From Ziziphus jujuba (Eukaryota > Streptophyta > Magnoliopsida > Rosales > Rhamnaceae), in the NCBI RefSeq assembly GCF_031755915.1, contig NC_083386.1, positions 4,309,001 through 4,373,000 on the forward strand: DNA of 64,000 nt. The letters run 5' to 3'. A program made the translations under genes and the position numbers. The notes below the pieces were generated by a model. It was not told where the DNA came from and ran no database searches. It saw nothing but the letters and a program-made list of their open reading frames with translations. Positions 1-12,337 of this stretch are shown piece by piece (position 1 is the first letter of the stretch; each line of letters opens with the position of its first letter).

Positions 1-978
1 ATGAGGTTTATTCCATCCAATTAAACCCGTAAATTTTCTACAATTCCTTTATAAATCATCATCATAAATCCATCACACAATTTCCATCAGCTTCAAATCC
101 ATTAACTTTCAAATGCATCAATTTTCCAATCCACAATATTCAAATGCGTAAGCATAATTTTTAAAATAATATGCTTAAATCCTTAAAATTCAAGATAGGC
201 ATAATTTCATTAAAATCCCATAAAATTTCCAAAATTCATACATCCATATATATGCATTTTTATTAATCAAAATAAACTCACAAATAAATTCCACAATAAA
301 TCAATTAATATTAAAATCACAATTCCTTTAAATATCAAATTTCCATAAAAATCTAAATTTCCATAATTTGTCAAAAATCATATATGAATTAATGCACATA
401 TACATTTCAATTTATTCAAATTGTGCCACCAAAATTTCAAATATAATTTTGCTAAATATTTAACACATAAATATTAAATCCAAGCATTTAATTATCACAA
501 AATAAATATAATTTAACACCCGAAAATAATTTTGAAGGTGGGTCACTCACTTCGAGCACGCAATTAACCCAAGATCCTCTATGGAATCAATTCCACGATG
601 TACACGTGCTCCTAGAACAACAATATGACACAACTCAAATAAATTCATATTTTATTTGGGTAAATAATACACGGTACCGGGGGGTTTAACACAAATGTTA
701 ACCAAAATTTGCGAATAATATACCGAATCGTAGCTTATGGAACGGGGATCGCATTACCGGCCTCCATTGACCCCAATTCCGCCGGTGGTGGTCGGAATTT
801 GCCCGGGAAGTACCGGCCGAACTTCACCTCCTCATAACTCGTGAACCACTTCGAATTTAAACAATTGGAGACCATATTTGAACTCAAAGGACCCAAAATA
901 GGGGGAAAGGGGTGGAAGATCGGACTGGGTTGGCTGAAAATGGCGACAATCGCCGGAGAACTCAACCCACCGTCGCCG
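1..978 (-). mobile_element. Long LTR L1 (TGTAACACC family), distal half
   Basis: This stretch aligns by eye with the solo LTR at 45767-48681: the same motifs occur in the same order, including the 'ggtgggtcactcac' block near 538 and the 'ggtacc...ggggggt' block near 674. It belongs to an LTR in minus orientation whose far end lies left of the window. It is interrupted after 978 by a second LTR of the same family and resumes at 4941. It holds no host gene. Long LTRs that start TGTAACACC are common in Tekay/Del-like chromoviruses, but no internal coding region of this family is present to confirm the lineage. Confidence 0.7.
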
Positions 979-1425
979 TGTCAGGACCCGTCCAAAGTTC
1001 CTCACCAGAACCCTAGACAAGCTCTGATCCCAGGGAAATCCTACCGGATTCTCCAATGGAAAATCCCGCAAAAACTCCCCTAAGGGTTGGACTCACCACT
1101 ATTTTCCTACACTGAAAATACACTTCTATATACACCACCTTATTCCTCCCACATTACTACAATTTAAGTTCCACAACTGGCAGCACTTCGATAACAAATT
1201 ATATAAAAGACATATAATGGAATTAATTTACTAAATAACCAATTAAGATATACCATCATAGATTCTCGTCCACCCACACCACCCACTTAGTGCTACACAT
1301 ATCAAATACACTTTAAATATCGTTTTACAAATAGCCCAATGCATAACATAGAAAGAAAGGTAAAACAACATCACATTAACAATCAAGAAAAAACTATAAC
1401 AAACGTTTTAATGATAATGGTATTG

Positions 1426-1597
1426 ATGTAACTTGCCTGAGGGCTATTATATTCCCATACACATATTAATGTATCTTGCCCTAGGGCTATCATATTCCCA
1501 TACATATATTAATGTAACTTGCCTGAGGGTTGTCATATTCCTATACATATATTAATGTAACTTGCCTGAGAGCTATCTCACCTACCGAAATGCTACC
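1426..1597. repeat. 43-bp tandem repeat, four copies, inside L2
   Basis: The marker 'atgtaacttgcc' (one copy 'atgtatcttgcc') recurs at 1426, 1469, 1512 and 1555, exactly 43 bp apart. Degenerate 'cttgcccg-ggctat' pieces continue to about 1670. The other LTR copies lack an obvious counterpart, so it is probably a local expansion. Confidence 0.75.
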
Positions 1598-3239
1598 ACT
1601 TGTCCGAGGACTATTATACTTGCCCGATGGCTATCTTTCTTGCCCGTAGGCTGTGATACTTATCTGAAGGTACCATAAGGGAAGTAATAATAATAAAAAC
1701 AATAACAAAATTAAAATTAAAGATCTCATAATAATGTTAATAAAAATAAAAATAATAATCAATATTATTTATTAAAATCTCAATAACTGAGAATGGCAGC
1801 TGCGATAATACTTGATAATAGTTTTGTTGATAAATACCATTGATAATAACAATAATATCAACTATAATTATAATAATGGTAATAATAGAAATTGGAATTA
1901 CAATAAAAATAATCATTATAAATAATAATAACAATTCCGATAACAATGACAATAATGATTAAATAAATAGTCAAATACAAAGTAATAAGAATATAATAAC
2001 ATCGATTAAGAATATTAGTAAGAAATTAAATCACAAATAGATAACATAACATAAATACATAAAATCATATCTTAAAATCCATGCATAAAATGAAATTTGC
2101 ACGCTCATAATGGAGATACGAATGATACCTTATGACATGCTATGTAATCCATGATTCCAACTGTCGCTGGCACTTTACTACCAATACAAACCAGGGTGGT
2201 TGCCTATATTGGCCGTCCGATCCCCTAGACTCATAGGCAACATGGTTATGAGGCTAGCTCTACATGGACCACATTGGTTCGCCGCCTCTGTATGGTGCGG
2301 TATATACAGTATAATAACAATAATATAACATACAAATATATGTACGAACATATAAAAAATACTTGATGCACCATACTATATACCAATGGTGCCCGAAGGT
2401 ACCTAGCGTCCTGAGCACCGACTGCAGGAGGTTAAAGAGAGAAACTTGCATACGGTCGCTTCGGCGTCCTGACAGCGCCGCTGCTTAAACTGTCATCCCG
2501 GCCATGGAGGGGGGCGGCTTATGTGCACTATATCAAACTTGCCTGCCCTCAGTCCGGTGGCAACTCATGGGAGACATTATAACTTGCGCGCTTATCATAA
2601 TCACATATACAGTACAGAACACCGGTACGTGTATGGGTGCATCTTAAAAAAAAAACTATAAATTTTGAATTATTATAAAATATTAAATTTAGATAAGATA
2701 TAATCCAATTCATATGCTTTTATCAAATATACCAAAACAATAACAATAAAAAAAGAGATACATAGAAATTCATACAGTATTAAAATCACATAAGTGCATT
2801 ATTTATGCATCAAAATTTCACCATTTAAATCAACAATAAACTCAATAAAATTTAAATCATAATTTCATAAAATTAGTCTCTTCCACAATAACTCAATTCA
2901 ACACAATTTGGCATCTTCAATATCAATAATAACTTAGTTAAATATCCAACATAAAATTCATTTTTTTTTTCAAATATTTAATTAACACAAAATATACTTA
3001 ATTTAACAACCCAAAATATAAATATGAGGCAACATATATACTGAATCAACATAACTTAGCATCATAAATTTAAATAGCAGTTCCTTAAATATTAAACACA
3101 TATTATATAATAAATTCTATAAAACGAATATATTTAAATTGCATAAAAATAACACATTAAAATCAAATAACGATATCTCTTAAAATTTAAAACATATATG
3201 ATATACTTCAAAATTTTGAATGATATAAAATACATATGT

Positions 3240-3420
3240 ATAAATGTCTTGATGCACACAAGTACATAGATATATATATTCACACACACACACATATATA
3301 TCCACATATATATAATTATGTATTTTCATATAACATCACACATCTCCATATATATATACATATATATATATATAGATATATAGATATGTGTATATGCCCA
3401 TTAACAACACATATAAATAT
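3240..3420. repeat. TA/CA-rich microsatellite block
   Basis: Dense runs of (TA)n and (CA)n flank the MITE at 3448. A similar run occurs at 3675-3695. The open frame here encodes only His/Tyr/Ile repeats and is not a gene. Confidence 0.7.
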
Positions 3421-3447
3421 ATATATACATACATATATCAGTCCGAT

Positions 3448-3591
3448 TATGGTGCGGACGGTCCTCATGCGGACCACAGTATTGGTGACAGTTTTTCATA
3501 GTATTGGTGACGATTTTCTAAGAAACCGTCGTTAATACTATGAAAAACCATCATTAATACTGTGGTCCTCATGCGGACCGTCCTCACCATA
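3448..3591. mobile_element. Small foldback MITE, 144 bp
   Basis: The two halves are near-perfect inverted repeats. The left end reads TATGGTGCGGACGGTCCTC and the right end is its reverse complement apart from one base. The inner part 'agtattggtgac' is mirrored by 'gttaatact'. The whole element could fold into one long hairpin. The terminal TA fits a Stowaway-like target, but TSD evidence is weak. It lies inside LTR L2. Confidence 0.7.
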
Positions 3592-4496
3592 GAATTGCCG
3601 CATACATATATGCATCATATGTTCACACTACATGTGTATACATACATATATGCATCATATGTTCACCGTACCTGTGTATATATATATATATATATCAATC
3701 TATACACATGCTAACTATAATTTTTGTATAATAATTCCAATCAACATAACAATCCTTTTACACCTTCTGCTTAATATTATCAACATTGTCCACTCTAATT
3801 TGATAGAATACCAGATGAACCCATATGGCCTAAACTGCAAATTTGGGATTTTTCAATATCTAGACAATTAATTCAAATTAACCATTCATTTAGCCTCTAA
3901 CAATCATTAAGAACCCAAATGTAATGGCAATTGGCTAAGGACTTGTCCAATCTCTATCCAATTTCAACATAAACACAACCTAACTCCATCAATGGCAACT
4001 TCCTAATTACTCAATTATAATTCACATTCTAGCTACCAATTTGAAGCTTATGATGAGAGCATCAAGAAGATACCTTCAATTGGTCCAACCGCCGCCGGAG
4101 GTCGCTGGAATCCTGCCGTGAAGTTGCTGCCGAAATGGGCTATTGTCATATCTCACGAATGAGCAAGATTTGAGCCAATCCGAGCTTGGGAACGGACTTA
4201 GGGGGCCCAAATTCATGGGAAAAGACTAGTCACGCTGCCGGTAGCCGCTGGAAAACTGGTCAACAGGGAGGATGCCGGTCGCCGATGTTAGGCACCGATC
4301 CCAGTGCATCCGTCAGCCGACTGGTCAGAGAATCAACAGCTGAGCTCACCTGGCCAGGGCCGTTCCGTCGCCTGGTGCGTGTGGCCGTCCGATGACCGGA
4401 AAAAAAATTGCAGACCGAGAGAAAGAGACTGTAGGGAGGAAGAAGAAGAAGAAGAAGAAGAAAAAAAAAAAAATCCTGTGCCCATCCCTTTTTTTT

Positions 4497-4507
4497 CCCA
4501 CGTGGGG
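4497..4507. promoter_or_regulatory. G-box palindrome in long LTR
   Basis: CCCACGTGGGG contains the CACGTG core bound by bZIP and bHLH factors. The same site sits beside a purine- or pyrimidine-rich microsatellite in L1 (5168-5178), L4 (47893-47903) and L6 (63241-63251). It is therefore an inherited part of the LTR family, missing only from L3. Activity is inferred, not shown. Confidence 0.5.
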
Positions 4508-4940
4508 AGAAGAAAAGAAAAAGAAAATAATGAACAATTATATAAAATAATATTAAAATAATATTATTGTATAGAATAATAATAAAATATTATGGTATTT
4601 AATCATGGTTGACATGTGGCATCTCACCGTTATGACACATGGCACCCTTTATTAAGTAACACGTGGCACACTGTTCACATATTTAAAAATAATATTAAAA
4701 TAATACTGTATTTGAAAAATTTGTAGGTCCATAACTTTTTAACTAGATGTCCAATTTAAGCGTGCCGCTAGTCTATGAACTCATATCGATGAGTACTTTT
4801 TAACGGTACCTTGGTCAATGTGAAGTTTCATCAGGAGTAAAAAGTCAACATTTGATCCCTTCTCCATCAATGACGGTCAACCCGGTCAACCTTGGTCAAA
4901 TTTGAGAAATTTCCGGTGTACTTTGGGACGGGGTGTTACA

Positions 4941-5746
4941 GCCGACTTCACCCGCCCGATCTGGGTGCGTCCGATGGCATTTGGCCAGGAAATTTGGAGG
5001 GTGGCATCGCCAGGGAATGGGCTCCTTCCCTGGCCGGTGCGTGCGACCGTCCGGTGGCCGGAATTTGAGAAATGGCAAGGACCCGAGAGGAGGAAAAGGA
5101 AAGAAAAGGAAGAAGAAGAAGGAAGAAGAAGAAGAAGAAAGAATTCGGGGGGGCTGGGCTGTTTTTTCCCACGTGGGGGAAGAAAAATTAAAAGAAATAA
5201 TTAAATAATATTATTGTTAGAATAATAATAAAATAATATGGTATTTAATCATGGTTGACATGTGGCATCTCACCGTTGTGACACATGGCACATTTTATTA
5301 AGTCACACGTGGCACACTGTTCACATATTTAAAAATAATATTAAAATAATACTATATTTGAAAAACTCTATAGGTCCATAACTTTTTAACCAAATGTCCA
5401 ATTTAAGCGTGTCGCTAGTCTATGAACTCATATCGATGAGTACTTCACAACCATGCATGAGTCAAAGCTTAACTTTGCATGAACAAAAAGTCAACTTGAC
5501 ACCCCTTGGACAGTTTGGATCTCGACTTGTTTTGCTCATAACTTTCAAACCTAGTTCCGTTTTCGACGTGCTACTAGTCTATGAACTCGTGACAATGTGT
5601 ACTTCTTAATGGTACCTCGGTCAATGTGAAATTCCATCAGGAGCAAAAAGTCAACATTTGACCCCCTCTCGATCAACGACGGTCAAACCCAGTCAACCTT
5701 GGTCAAATTTGAGAAATTCCGCTATACTTCTGGACAAGGTGTTACA
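4941..5746 (-). mobile_element. Long LTR L1, proximal half ending TGTAACACC
   Basis: This is the continuation of L1 after the nested L2. It carries the LTR-family blocks in order: 'gacttcacc-gcccgatctggg', the CACGTG site, 'catggttgacatgtggcat', then the 'ataactttcaaacc' and 'ctagtctatgaactc' blocks. It ends at 5746 with GTGTTACA, the reverse of the LTR start. Gag-derived gypsy-1 sequence follows immediately, so L1 was inserted into that element. Confidence 0.7.
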
Positions 5747-7020
5747 TCCAGTGTTCACCGATGCCTTCAACTCAAACACAGGAAAATTCCACACATGGAT
5801 TACTTGGACCTCCACCTTCGCAGAAATCCACACCCAACATCACTCCCACTACTCTCCGACGTATAACCCCACAAAAAGCTCGTGAATGATGTGAAAAAGG
5901 CTTGTGTTATTATTGTGATGAAAAATTTGTTTCTGGCCATCATTGTGCCCGACCTCAGCTCTTCATGATAGGAGATGATGTTGAGACCACTAAAGGAAAT
6001 CTGGAAGACACGGCAATAGAGGAGCCCGAAGGAACTACACTCGAAATCTCATTCCATGCAATCGCAGGAACGAATCATCCGCAAATAATTCAGGTTATTG
6101 GACAATTGTAGAACAAGGATTTAACAGTACTCATCGATGGTCGGAGCACCCATAATTTCATCGATCAAGCAGTGGTCACCAAATATGGCTTACCTGTTGA
6201 GAAAAGCAAGAAGTTTCATGTTATGGTAGCCAACAAAGAGAGAATTGAATGTGTTGGTCTCTGCCATGCTCTCACCATGAAAATTCAAGGGTGTCTCGTG
6301 ACTACAGATTATTACATGCTTCCTATGGCAGCTTTTCCGATAGTTCTGGATGTCCAATGGCTTGTTACACTTGGATCGATCGAAACGGACTATGCGCCCC
6401 TCACTATGACATTCAAACAAGATGGGATCATTCATACTTTTCAAGGAGTCCAACAAGGACTAGAAGTCCTTTCTCAGAAGGAATGCCAAAGCTCCCATGG
6501 GTCAGTAGGATTGGGTACAGGATTCTTCCTCCAGCTGGTTGCCACGTCATCCACCAAAAAAATTTCAACCCACCCACAAGAATTAGATAGACTTTTCTCC
6601 AAATTTCCAGTAGTCTTCCAAAATCCTACGACTCTTCCACCATAGAGTCCCCATGACCACCGAATTCAACTTCTGACGAATAACCCTCCTGTGAATGTGC
6701 ATCCCTACCGTTATCCACATTATCAAAAGGCCAAAATAGAGAAAATTATTCGTGAACTTCTCCAAACAAGACTCATACGGCCCAGCCACAGTCCGTTCTC
6801 TTCACAAGTGTTATTAGTTAAGAAAGCAAGTGGGGAGTGGTAGTTTATCGTGTATTACCAAGCACCTAACATGATCCCATTAAAGATAAATATCCCGTAC
6901 CCGTGATTGACGAGTTACTGGATGAGCTCCACGGTGCTCGATTTTTTTCAAAATTGGATTTACAATCCGAGTACCATTAAATTTGCGTACATGAAGCCGA
7001 CATTTCCAAGGTGGCATTTC
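5747..7020 (+). pseudogene. Gypsy-1 gag end, protease and start of reverse transcriptase (decayed)
   Basis: This is the left part of a Ty3/gypsy polyprotein in plus orientation. Near 5904-5945 a Cys/His knuckle reads CYYC...GHHC. Near 6130 is an aspartic-protease region with IDGRSTHNF, where families normally have DSG, followed by protease-like sequence to about 6460. From about 6650 come the linker and first RT blocks. In-frame stops occur near 6108, 6643 and 6841, so it is dead. The RT is cut at 7020 by solo LTR L3 and continues at 9779. The gag N-terminus is missing because L1 lies in front. Confidence 0.8.
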
Positions 7021-9773
7021 TGTAACACCTTGTCCCAAAGTACAACGGAAATTTTTCAACTTTGACCGAGGTTGACCGTTGACTGTTGACTTTGACTTTG
7101 ACCGTTGATCGAAGGGATCAAAAGTTGACTTTTTGTTTCGGTTGGAATTCTAGATTGACTGAGGTATCGTTATGAAGTACAGATTGGCACGAGTTCATAG
7201 ACTAGTAGCACGTTGAAAACGGAGCTACGGTTTGAAAGTTATGAGCAAAACAAGTTGAGGTCCAAATTGTCCAAGGGATGCCGGAGTTGACTTTTTAATC
7301 ATGAAAAGTTGAGCTTTAACTCATGCATGGTTGTGAAGTACTCGTCGATACGAGTCTGTAGACTAGCGGCACGTCCGATGTGGACATGTGGGTTGAAAGT
7401 TATGGACCTGTAGAGTTTTTCAAATACTATATTATTTTAATATTATTTTTAAACGTGTAACGATGTGCCACGTGTGACTTAATAAATATGACCATGTGTC
7501 ACCATGTTGAGATGCCACATGTCAACCATACTTAATATCAAGGGGAATTTCTTTTCTTTCTTCTTCTTCTTCTTCTTCTTCCTTCTCCTTTTTCCTTTCC
7601 CTTCCTTTCTCCCTCTCAGGGCCTTGCCGTATTTTTTAATTCCGGCCACCACAAGCCACAAGCGCCGGCCACCGTCCAAGACCACACGCCGGCGAGCTCA
7701 CTAGCCAAATTTGGCGGCCGACCGGCCGGCGACGCGCCCAGATCGGGCCGGTGAAGTCGGCGGCGGCGAGTTTAAATTTTTCGCCGATTCCGCCGTATTC
7801 CAGCCAACCCAGTCCAAATTAAACCTCTTTTCCCTCTATTTTGGGTCTTCTGATCCCAAATATGGCCCCCAATTTCCAAAATTTGAAGCGGTTTGCGAGA
7901 TACGAGGAATTGAATCTCGGCCGAAGATTTCCTGCCAAATTCCGGCCACCGCCGATTAAATTGAACTCAATGGAGGTCGGTAATGTGATCCTCATCTCAC
8001 AAGCTTTCCATAGACATATAATTTGTCAATTTTGGTTAACGTTTGTGTTAGATCCCCCGGGTACCGGGTATTATTTACCCAAATAAAATATTAATTTATT
8101 TGACTGTGTGTGAATTGTGTTCTAAGAGCACGGGTGTGTCATGGAATTGATCCCATGATGGATCGTGGTTCAATTGTGTGCTCCAGGTGAGTGACCCACC
8201 TTTAAACCTATTTTGGGGTAATTATTTATATTTAATTGCTGTTAAATTTATATCTGGAATTATGCTCATGTGGTGAAATTTAATTATAATTATGGAAAAA
8301 TATTATTTTATACGTACGTGTATGTTTATTGGTGCTAAATGGAATTTTGGGTTATTCAGAAACCCCGATTTTTATTATGGTGATTTAATTTTATTTATTA
8401 CGCATGAGCAAAGTATTTTCATAAATTAATTGTGTCTGGATTTTTATATTATTTTTGGACATAATTGGTTTAAATATTTTAAGGAAAATATTTGTTTAAA
8501 TTGGTGACTTCAAATTTGATAATTATGCCCGTGGAATATTATTTGGTGGATTTTGTGTTTCAAGAAAATTATTTTTATATTGTTATCGATGGTTTCGTAC
8601 CGGGTATATTAAAGGAAAATATGTGGGATGGTGAAATTGAAATTGGTATATTTTCCATCATAATTTTTGGAAAACCGGTACGGTTATAATTAATTTAATA
8701 ATTATTTTAGACGCACTCATACAGTATTGGTGTTCCGGTGTATATGTGGTTAGCGCGCAAGTATTATGTCTCCCGTGAGTTGCCATTGGACCGAGGGCAG
8801 GCAAGTCTTATATATTGCGCATCAGCCGCCCCCCTCCTTGGCCGGGATGACGGTTTCAGCAGCGGTACTATCGGGAGGCCAAAGTGCCGTATGCAAGTTT
8901 CTCTCTTTAACCTCCCGCCAGTCGGTGCTCGGGACGCTGGATATCGGAGGGCATCGCTGGTATATGGTGTGATGCGTCAAGTATAAGTTTTCGGATAGAA
9001 ATTTCAAACCCCAAAGTGTTCAAAAATTAATTATTATAATTTATTACATTTTATTCATATTTGGGGTATTTATCTATTGTTTATTAAATTAATTGATCCC
9101 TTGGTTTTCGGGAAGTACGAATATCGGGTTTTGTGAAAATGTTTTAAAACGGGAACATTTCCAACGGAGTGATTAGTGAGGGTTTTGAGAGAAAATATTA
9201 CTTTAATTGTTTATTATTTATTTATCTATTTAATTGTCGGTATTAATTAAATTCTTTTATTTGTTATATTATTAATATTAAAAGTGTTCAGTAGATAGGG
9301 TCACTCACTGAGATGATTAGCATCTCACGTTTTTAAATTTCGTTCCCCTAGGTCCAGGTTGGGAGACGTTGATCGTCCGGGGCGAGCCCGACGTCTCAGT
9401 TCATTGCCGAAAGTCCAAGAAGTATTTCCTTTCCTCTTTCCTCTCCATCTTGTATTGCTTCCTTACCTGTCATTGTATTAATTCCACAATTATTGTATAA
9501 TGCTCTGTATACTGTATTGGAAGTGTAGTTATTATTTATGCACTGAGTTGCTGTTATTCTTTGAAGTGCTGTAAATTTGTGAAATTATATTGCAGTAATG
9601 TGGGAGGAATAAGGGGATGTTTCTAGAAGTGTGTTTTCAGTGCAGGAAATTGTTGGTTAGTCCTACCCTTAAGGGAAGTGCTGCCGGATTTTCAGTTGGA
9701 AGGTTCGGTGGTATTTTCCTGGGATCAGGGCTTGTCTAGGGTTCCGGTGAGGAATTTTGGACGGGTCCTTATA
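7021..9773 (+). mobile_element. Solo LTR L3 (2.75 kb) inserted in the gypsy-1 RT
   Basis: It starts exactly TGTAACACC at 7021 and ends with a degraded GGGTCCTTATA (relatives end GGATCCTGACA). The flanking target repeat is ATTTC (7016-7020) against GTTTC (9774-9778), five bases with one mismatch. Removing the insert and one repeat restores the RT reading frame across the site. No second LTR or internal genes are present, so this is a recombined solo LTR. It holds no host gene. Confidence 0.85.
7062..7129 (+). promoter_or_regulatory. Cluster of seven TTGAC W-box cores in the LTR 5' end
   Basis: TTGAC occurs at 7062, 7072, 7079, 7086, 7092, 7098 and 7125, all on the plus strand. WRKY transcription factors bind TTGAC[C/T]. 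Equivalent clusters lie near the TGTAACACC end of L2, L4 and L6. Location in LTR U3 suggests a promoter role, which is inference. Confidence 0.5.
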
Positions 9774-9778
9774 GTTTC

Positions 9779-11458
9779 GGACTCATAAAGGTCACTACGA
9801 GTTTGTCGTAGTGCCTTTTAGCTTCACCAACGCACCGACCACGTTTCAAAGCTTGATGAATGATATCTTCCGACCTTATCTACGGAAATTCATTCTGGTA
9901 TTCTTTGATGACATTTTGGTTTTTTCGAAAAGTTGGGAGGATCATCTGAGCCATCTCCATACAGTTCTCTCCATTCTTGCCGCTAATCACTTGTTTGCAA
10001 ATGAGTCGAAATGTGTTTTTAGGGTGACTACTGTCGAATATCTAGGCCACATAATTTCTTCAGCAAGAGTAAGTGCCAACCTTGTCAAGGTGCGAAATGT
10101 TTGAGAATGGCCAACCCCATCGACCATCTGTGGAGTTCGTGGATTTCTGGGTTTAGCCGGATATTATCAGAAGTTCATCAAACACCTCGGAGGCACCGCA
10201 ACGCCCCTCACTAAATTACTCAACAAGGAAGGTTTTCTTTGGACTCAAGAGTGCGACGTTGCTTTCCAACAGCTGAAGACGGCACTAACCACAGCCCCTG
10301 TTCTTGCACTTCCAAATTTTTCACAGCTGAGTGTGATACTAGTGGAATTGGAATTGGTGCGGTATTATCTCAAAATGGACAGCCACTTGCTTATTTCAGT
10401 CAAGCATTGCAAGGCTCGGCACTTTTCCTCTCAGCATATGAAAAGGAGATGCTGGCGGTGCTTAAATCGGTACGCAAATGGCAACCATACCTGCTCGAGA
10501 ATTCTTTTACGGTCCGCACTGATCAACAAAGTCTGAAATACTTGTTGGAGTAGCTCATAACAACACCTGCTCAAGCACATTGGTTACGAAAACTACTTGG
10601 GTATGATTACCACGTTGAATACAAACGTGGGAATGGAAACCAAGCCGCTGATGCCCTCTCTCAGGTTGAGCTCAATTTCATTTCAATTGCCACACCACAA
10701 GTGGATTGGTGGAGCCATCTGCAGTCCGAGTGTGCCCGTGATCCATACTACATGAGCTTTGGTTTTGCTCCGCACCAAAAACAACAGGATGGCATCTGGT
10801 TTGAGCATGGCAAAGTCTCACTTAGTCCATCATCTACCTTGTTGCCAACCATTATAATTGAGTGCCACTCGTTTCCAACGGGAGGACATTTCGGGTTCCA
10901 GAAGACCCTATCACGTTTGCGCAATGATTTTAGATGGCCTGGTATGCACCGAACTGTCAAGGACTTTGTTCGCCAATGCTATGTTTGTCAATGGTGCAAG
11001 GCAGATCACCAGACACCAGCGGGGTTACTACAACCTTTGCCCATTCCTGATCTTATTTGGTCCGAATTCTCGATGGATTTTATAAAGGGGTTGCCTCCTT
11101 CAAATGGATATTTAGTTATCATGGTGGTGGTGGACCGGTTGTCCAAGTATGCCCATTTTGTTCCTCTAACTCATCCATTCACAGCTACGATCGTGGCTAA
11201 GGCTTTTGTTAGTAACATAGTCCGACTCCATGGAATGCCCACCTCCATCATTTGTGACCGAGATAAAGTTTTTATCAATTCCTTTTGGAGGGCATTCTTT
11301 CAGTTGCATGACACCAAGTTTTGTATGAGTTCTAGTTACCATCCTCCAAAGAATGGCCAAACCGAGGTGGTTAACCGTACCTTGGAATAGTACCTGCATT
11401 ACTTCACTGGTGATCAGCCAAGGCGTTGGAAGGAATGGCTACCATGGGCTAATTATTT
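9779..11458 (+). pseudogene. Gypsy-1 RT end, RNase H and integrase (decayed)
   Basis: This continues the gypsy-1 pol region. The RT active site YxDD-type motif reads FFDDILVF near 9902. RNase H follows (about 10230-10670, ending with an ADALSQ motif). The integrase zinc finger is at about 10860-11000 with both His and both Cys (CYVC). The integrase core follows, with MDFIKGLP, the second Asp in ICDRDKVF and the Glu in GQTEVVNRTLE. Stops interrupt it, for example near 10104, 10551 and 11388. Recognisable sequence ends near 11458 without a 3' LTR, so the element is truncated. Order RT-RH-INT marks Ty3/gypsy. Confidence 0.85.
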
Positions 11459-11700
11459 AAATGGTGAACATTTTATTATTTAAAAAGAATGAAATAATTG
11501 TGTTAGGAGAATTCACAAAGAAAAAATGGATGGAGTACATGTGGAGCCCGAAATTTTCGTATTCAACAATATCATCAAGGTGGTGAATTAAAGTATATAA
11601 CGTCGAGGAACATCCTGGAGTAGTCTATTTATAGACAATATGTTAAGTCCAGAATCAAGTATATATAAAAGAGACTTAGTTAGTTGCTTTACGCACGTAC
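11459..11700. other. Residual intron of F5H pseudogene 1
   Basis: AT-rich sequence between the truncated gypsy-1 and the intron donor of F5H pseudogene 1 (GTACGT on the minus strand at 11700). The second P450 exon that should follow is absent here. It was deleted or lies beyond the gypsy/LTR block. Confidence 0.5.
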
Positions 11701-12337
11701 CATGATGATGCCTTTGATGTTATCTCTGGTGAGTTTGATAGAGTAAGGCAAATCATCAACAGACTCCTTTATTGCTTCTGCATCGTTATTATTACCTTCA
11801 TCAAAATAAAAAGTAAGTAAACTGTCCACCATGTCTCCATGATCATCGGCCTCATCACCATCGTCGCCGCCATTGTTGATCCTATCATGTTCCTTCTTTT
11901 GCAGCATATGATCATCGATGATTTTGTCGACGAAATAGTCCATTAACCGATGAGCAACGACTAATCTACCGCTGAGTAGCTTCAGATGGATCCATCTAAG
12001 CCATGGAACAAAGTCAGTGATGTTGAAAGCTCCAAAGAGCTTGGAGAACTCCTGCAATATCTCAAAGAACTCTTGTTGTCGTTCCATGGCCCTTGTTCCA
12101 AAAGCTGCCTTGTAAATAATCCCTCTCGTCAGACCGAACATCAACTCTCGTATGTTCACCTCACTGTCAATGCTATCAGTGATGGTTCTCACCATCGAGT
12201 CGACTTGCTCTCGAACCAAGTCCCAAGACTTAACTCGTCTCCTGCTAAAAAGCTTCATGACGCACAGCTTGCGCATTTGGCACCAAAAGTGCCCATAGTT
12301 TGTGAACACGAGATCGGCTCGTTCGTAGGTGAGATAC
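11701..12337 (-). pseudogene. F5H-like P450 pseudogene 1, 3' part of exon 1
   Basis: The minus-strand translation matches CYP84A exon 1 from the YLTYxRAD region through FSRRR, YKAAFGT, FIPWLRW-like and IIDDHM blocks to SIKLTRDNIK-GIIM, ending at the conserved phase-0 intron donor. No stop or frameshift is present in this part. It is cut at the GATAC repeat by gypsy-2; the 5' part is at 17680-18037. Without the retrotransposon and one GATAC the exon would be open for 330 codons. The heme-binding exon 2 is missing, so the gene is dead. Confidence 0.9.

Larger units (their letters stand above)
979..4940 (-). mobile_element. Long LTR L2 nested inside L1
   Basis: In minus orientation it runs from TGTCAGGACCC at 979 (reverse of the LTR end) to GGTGTTACA at 4940 (reverse of the TGTAACACC start). 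The flanks rejoin L1: the bases before 979 and after 4940 share GCCG, and the joined sequence matches the uninterrupted 'gccgccgacttcacc' stretch near 47751. It is about 3.96 kb, longer than its relatives (about 2.75-2.9 kb). The excess lies mainly in 2650-4080, which holds TA repeats and a small MITE. No internal retrotransposon genes are present, so it looks like a solo LTR. Confidence 0.72.

Noticed and set aside
3236..3871. Frames with His/Tyr/Ile repeats
   Set aside because: Translation of (CA)n and (TA)n microsatellites.
1..5746. L1 and L2 as the two LTRs of one element
   Set aside because: They are nested: L1 sequence is continuous across L2, and there is no internal coding region between them.
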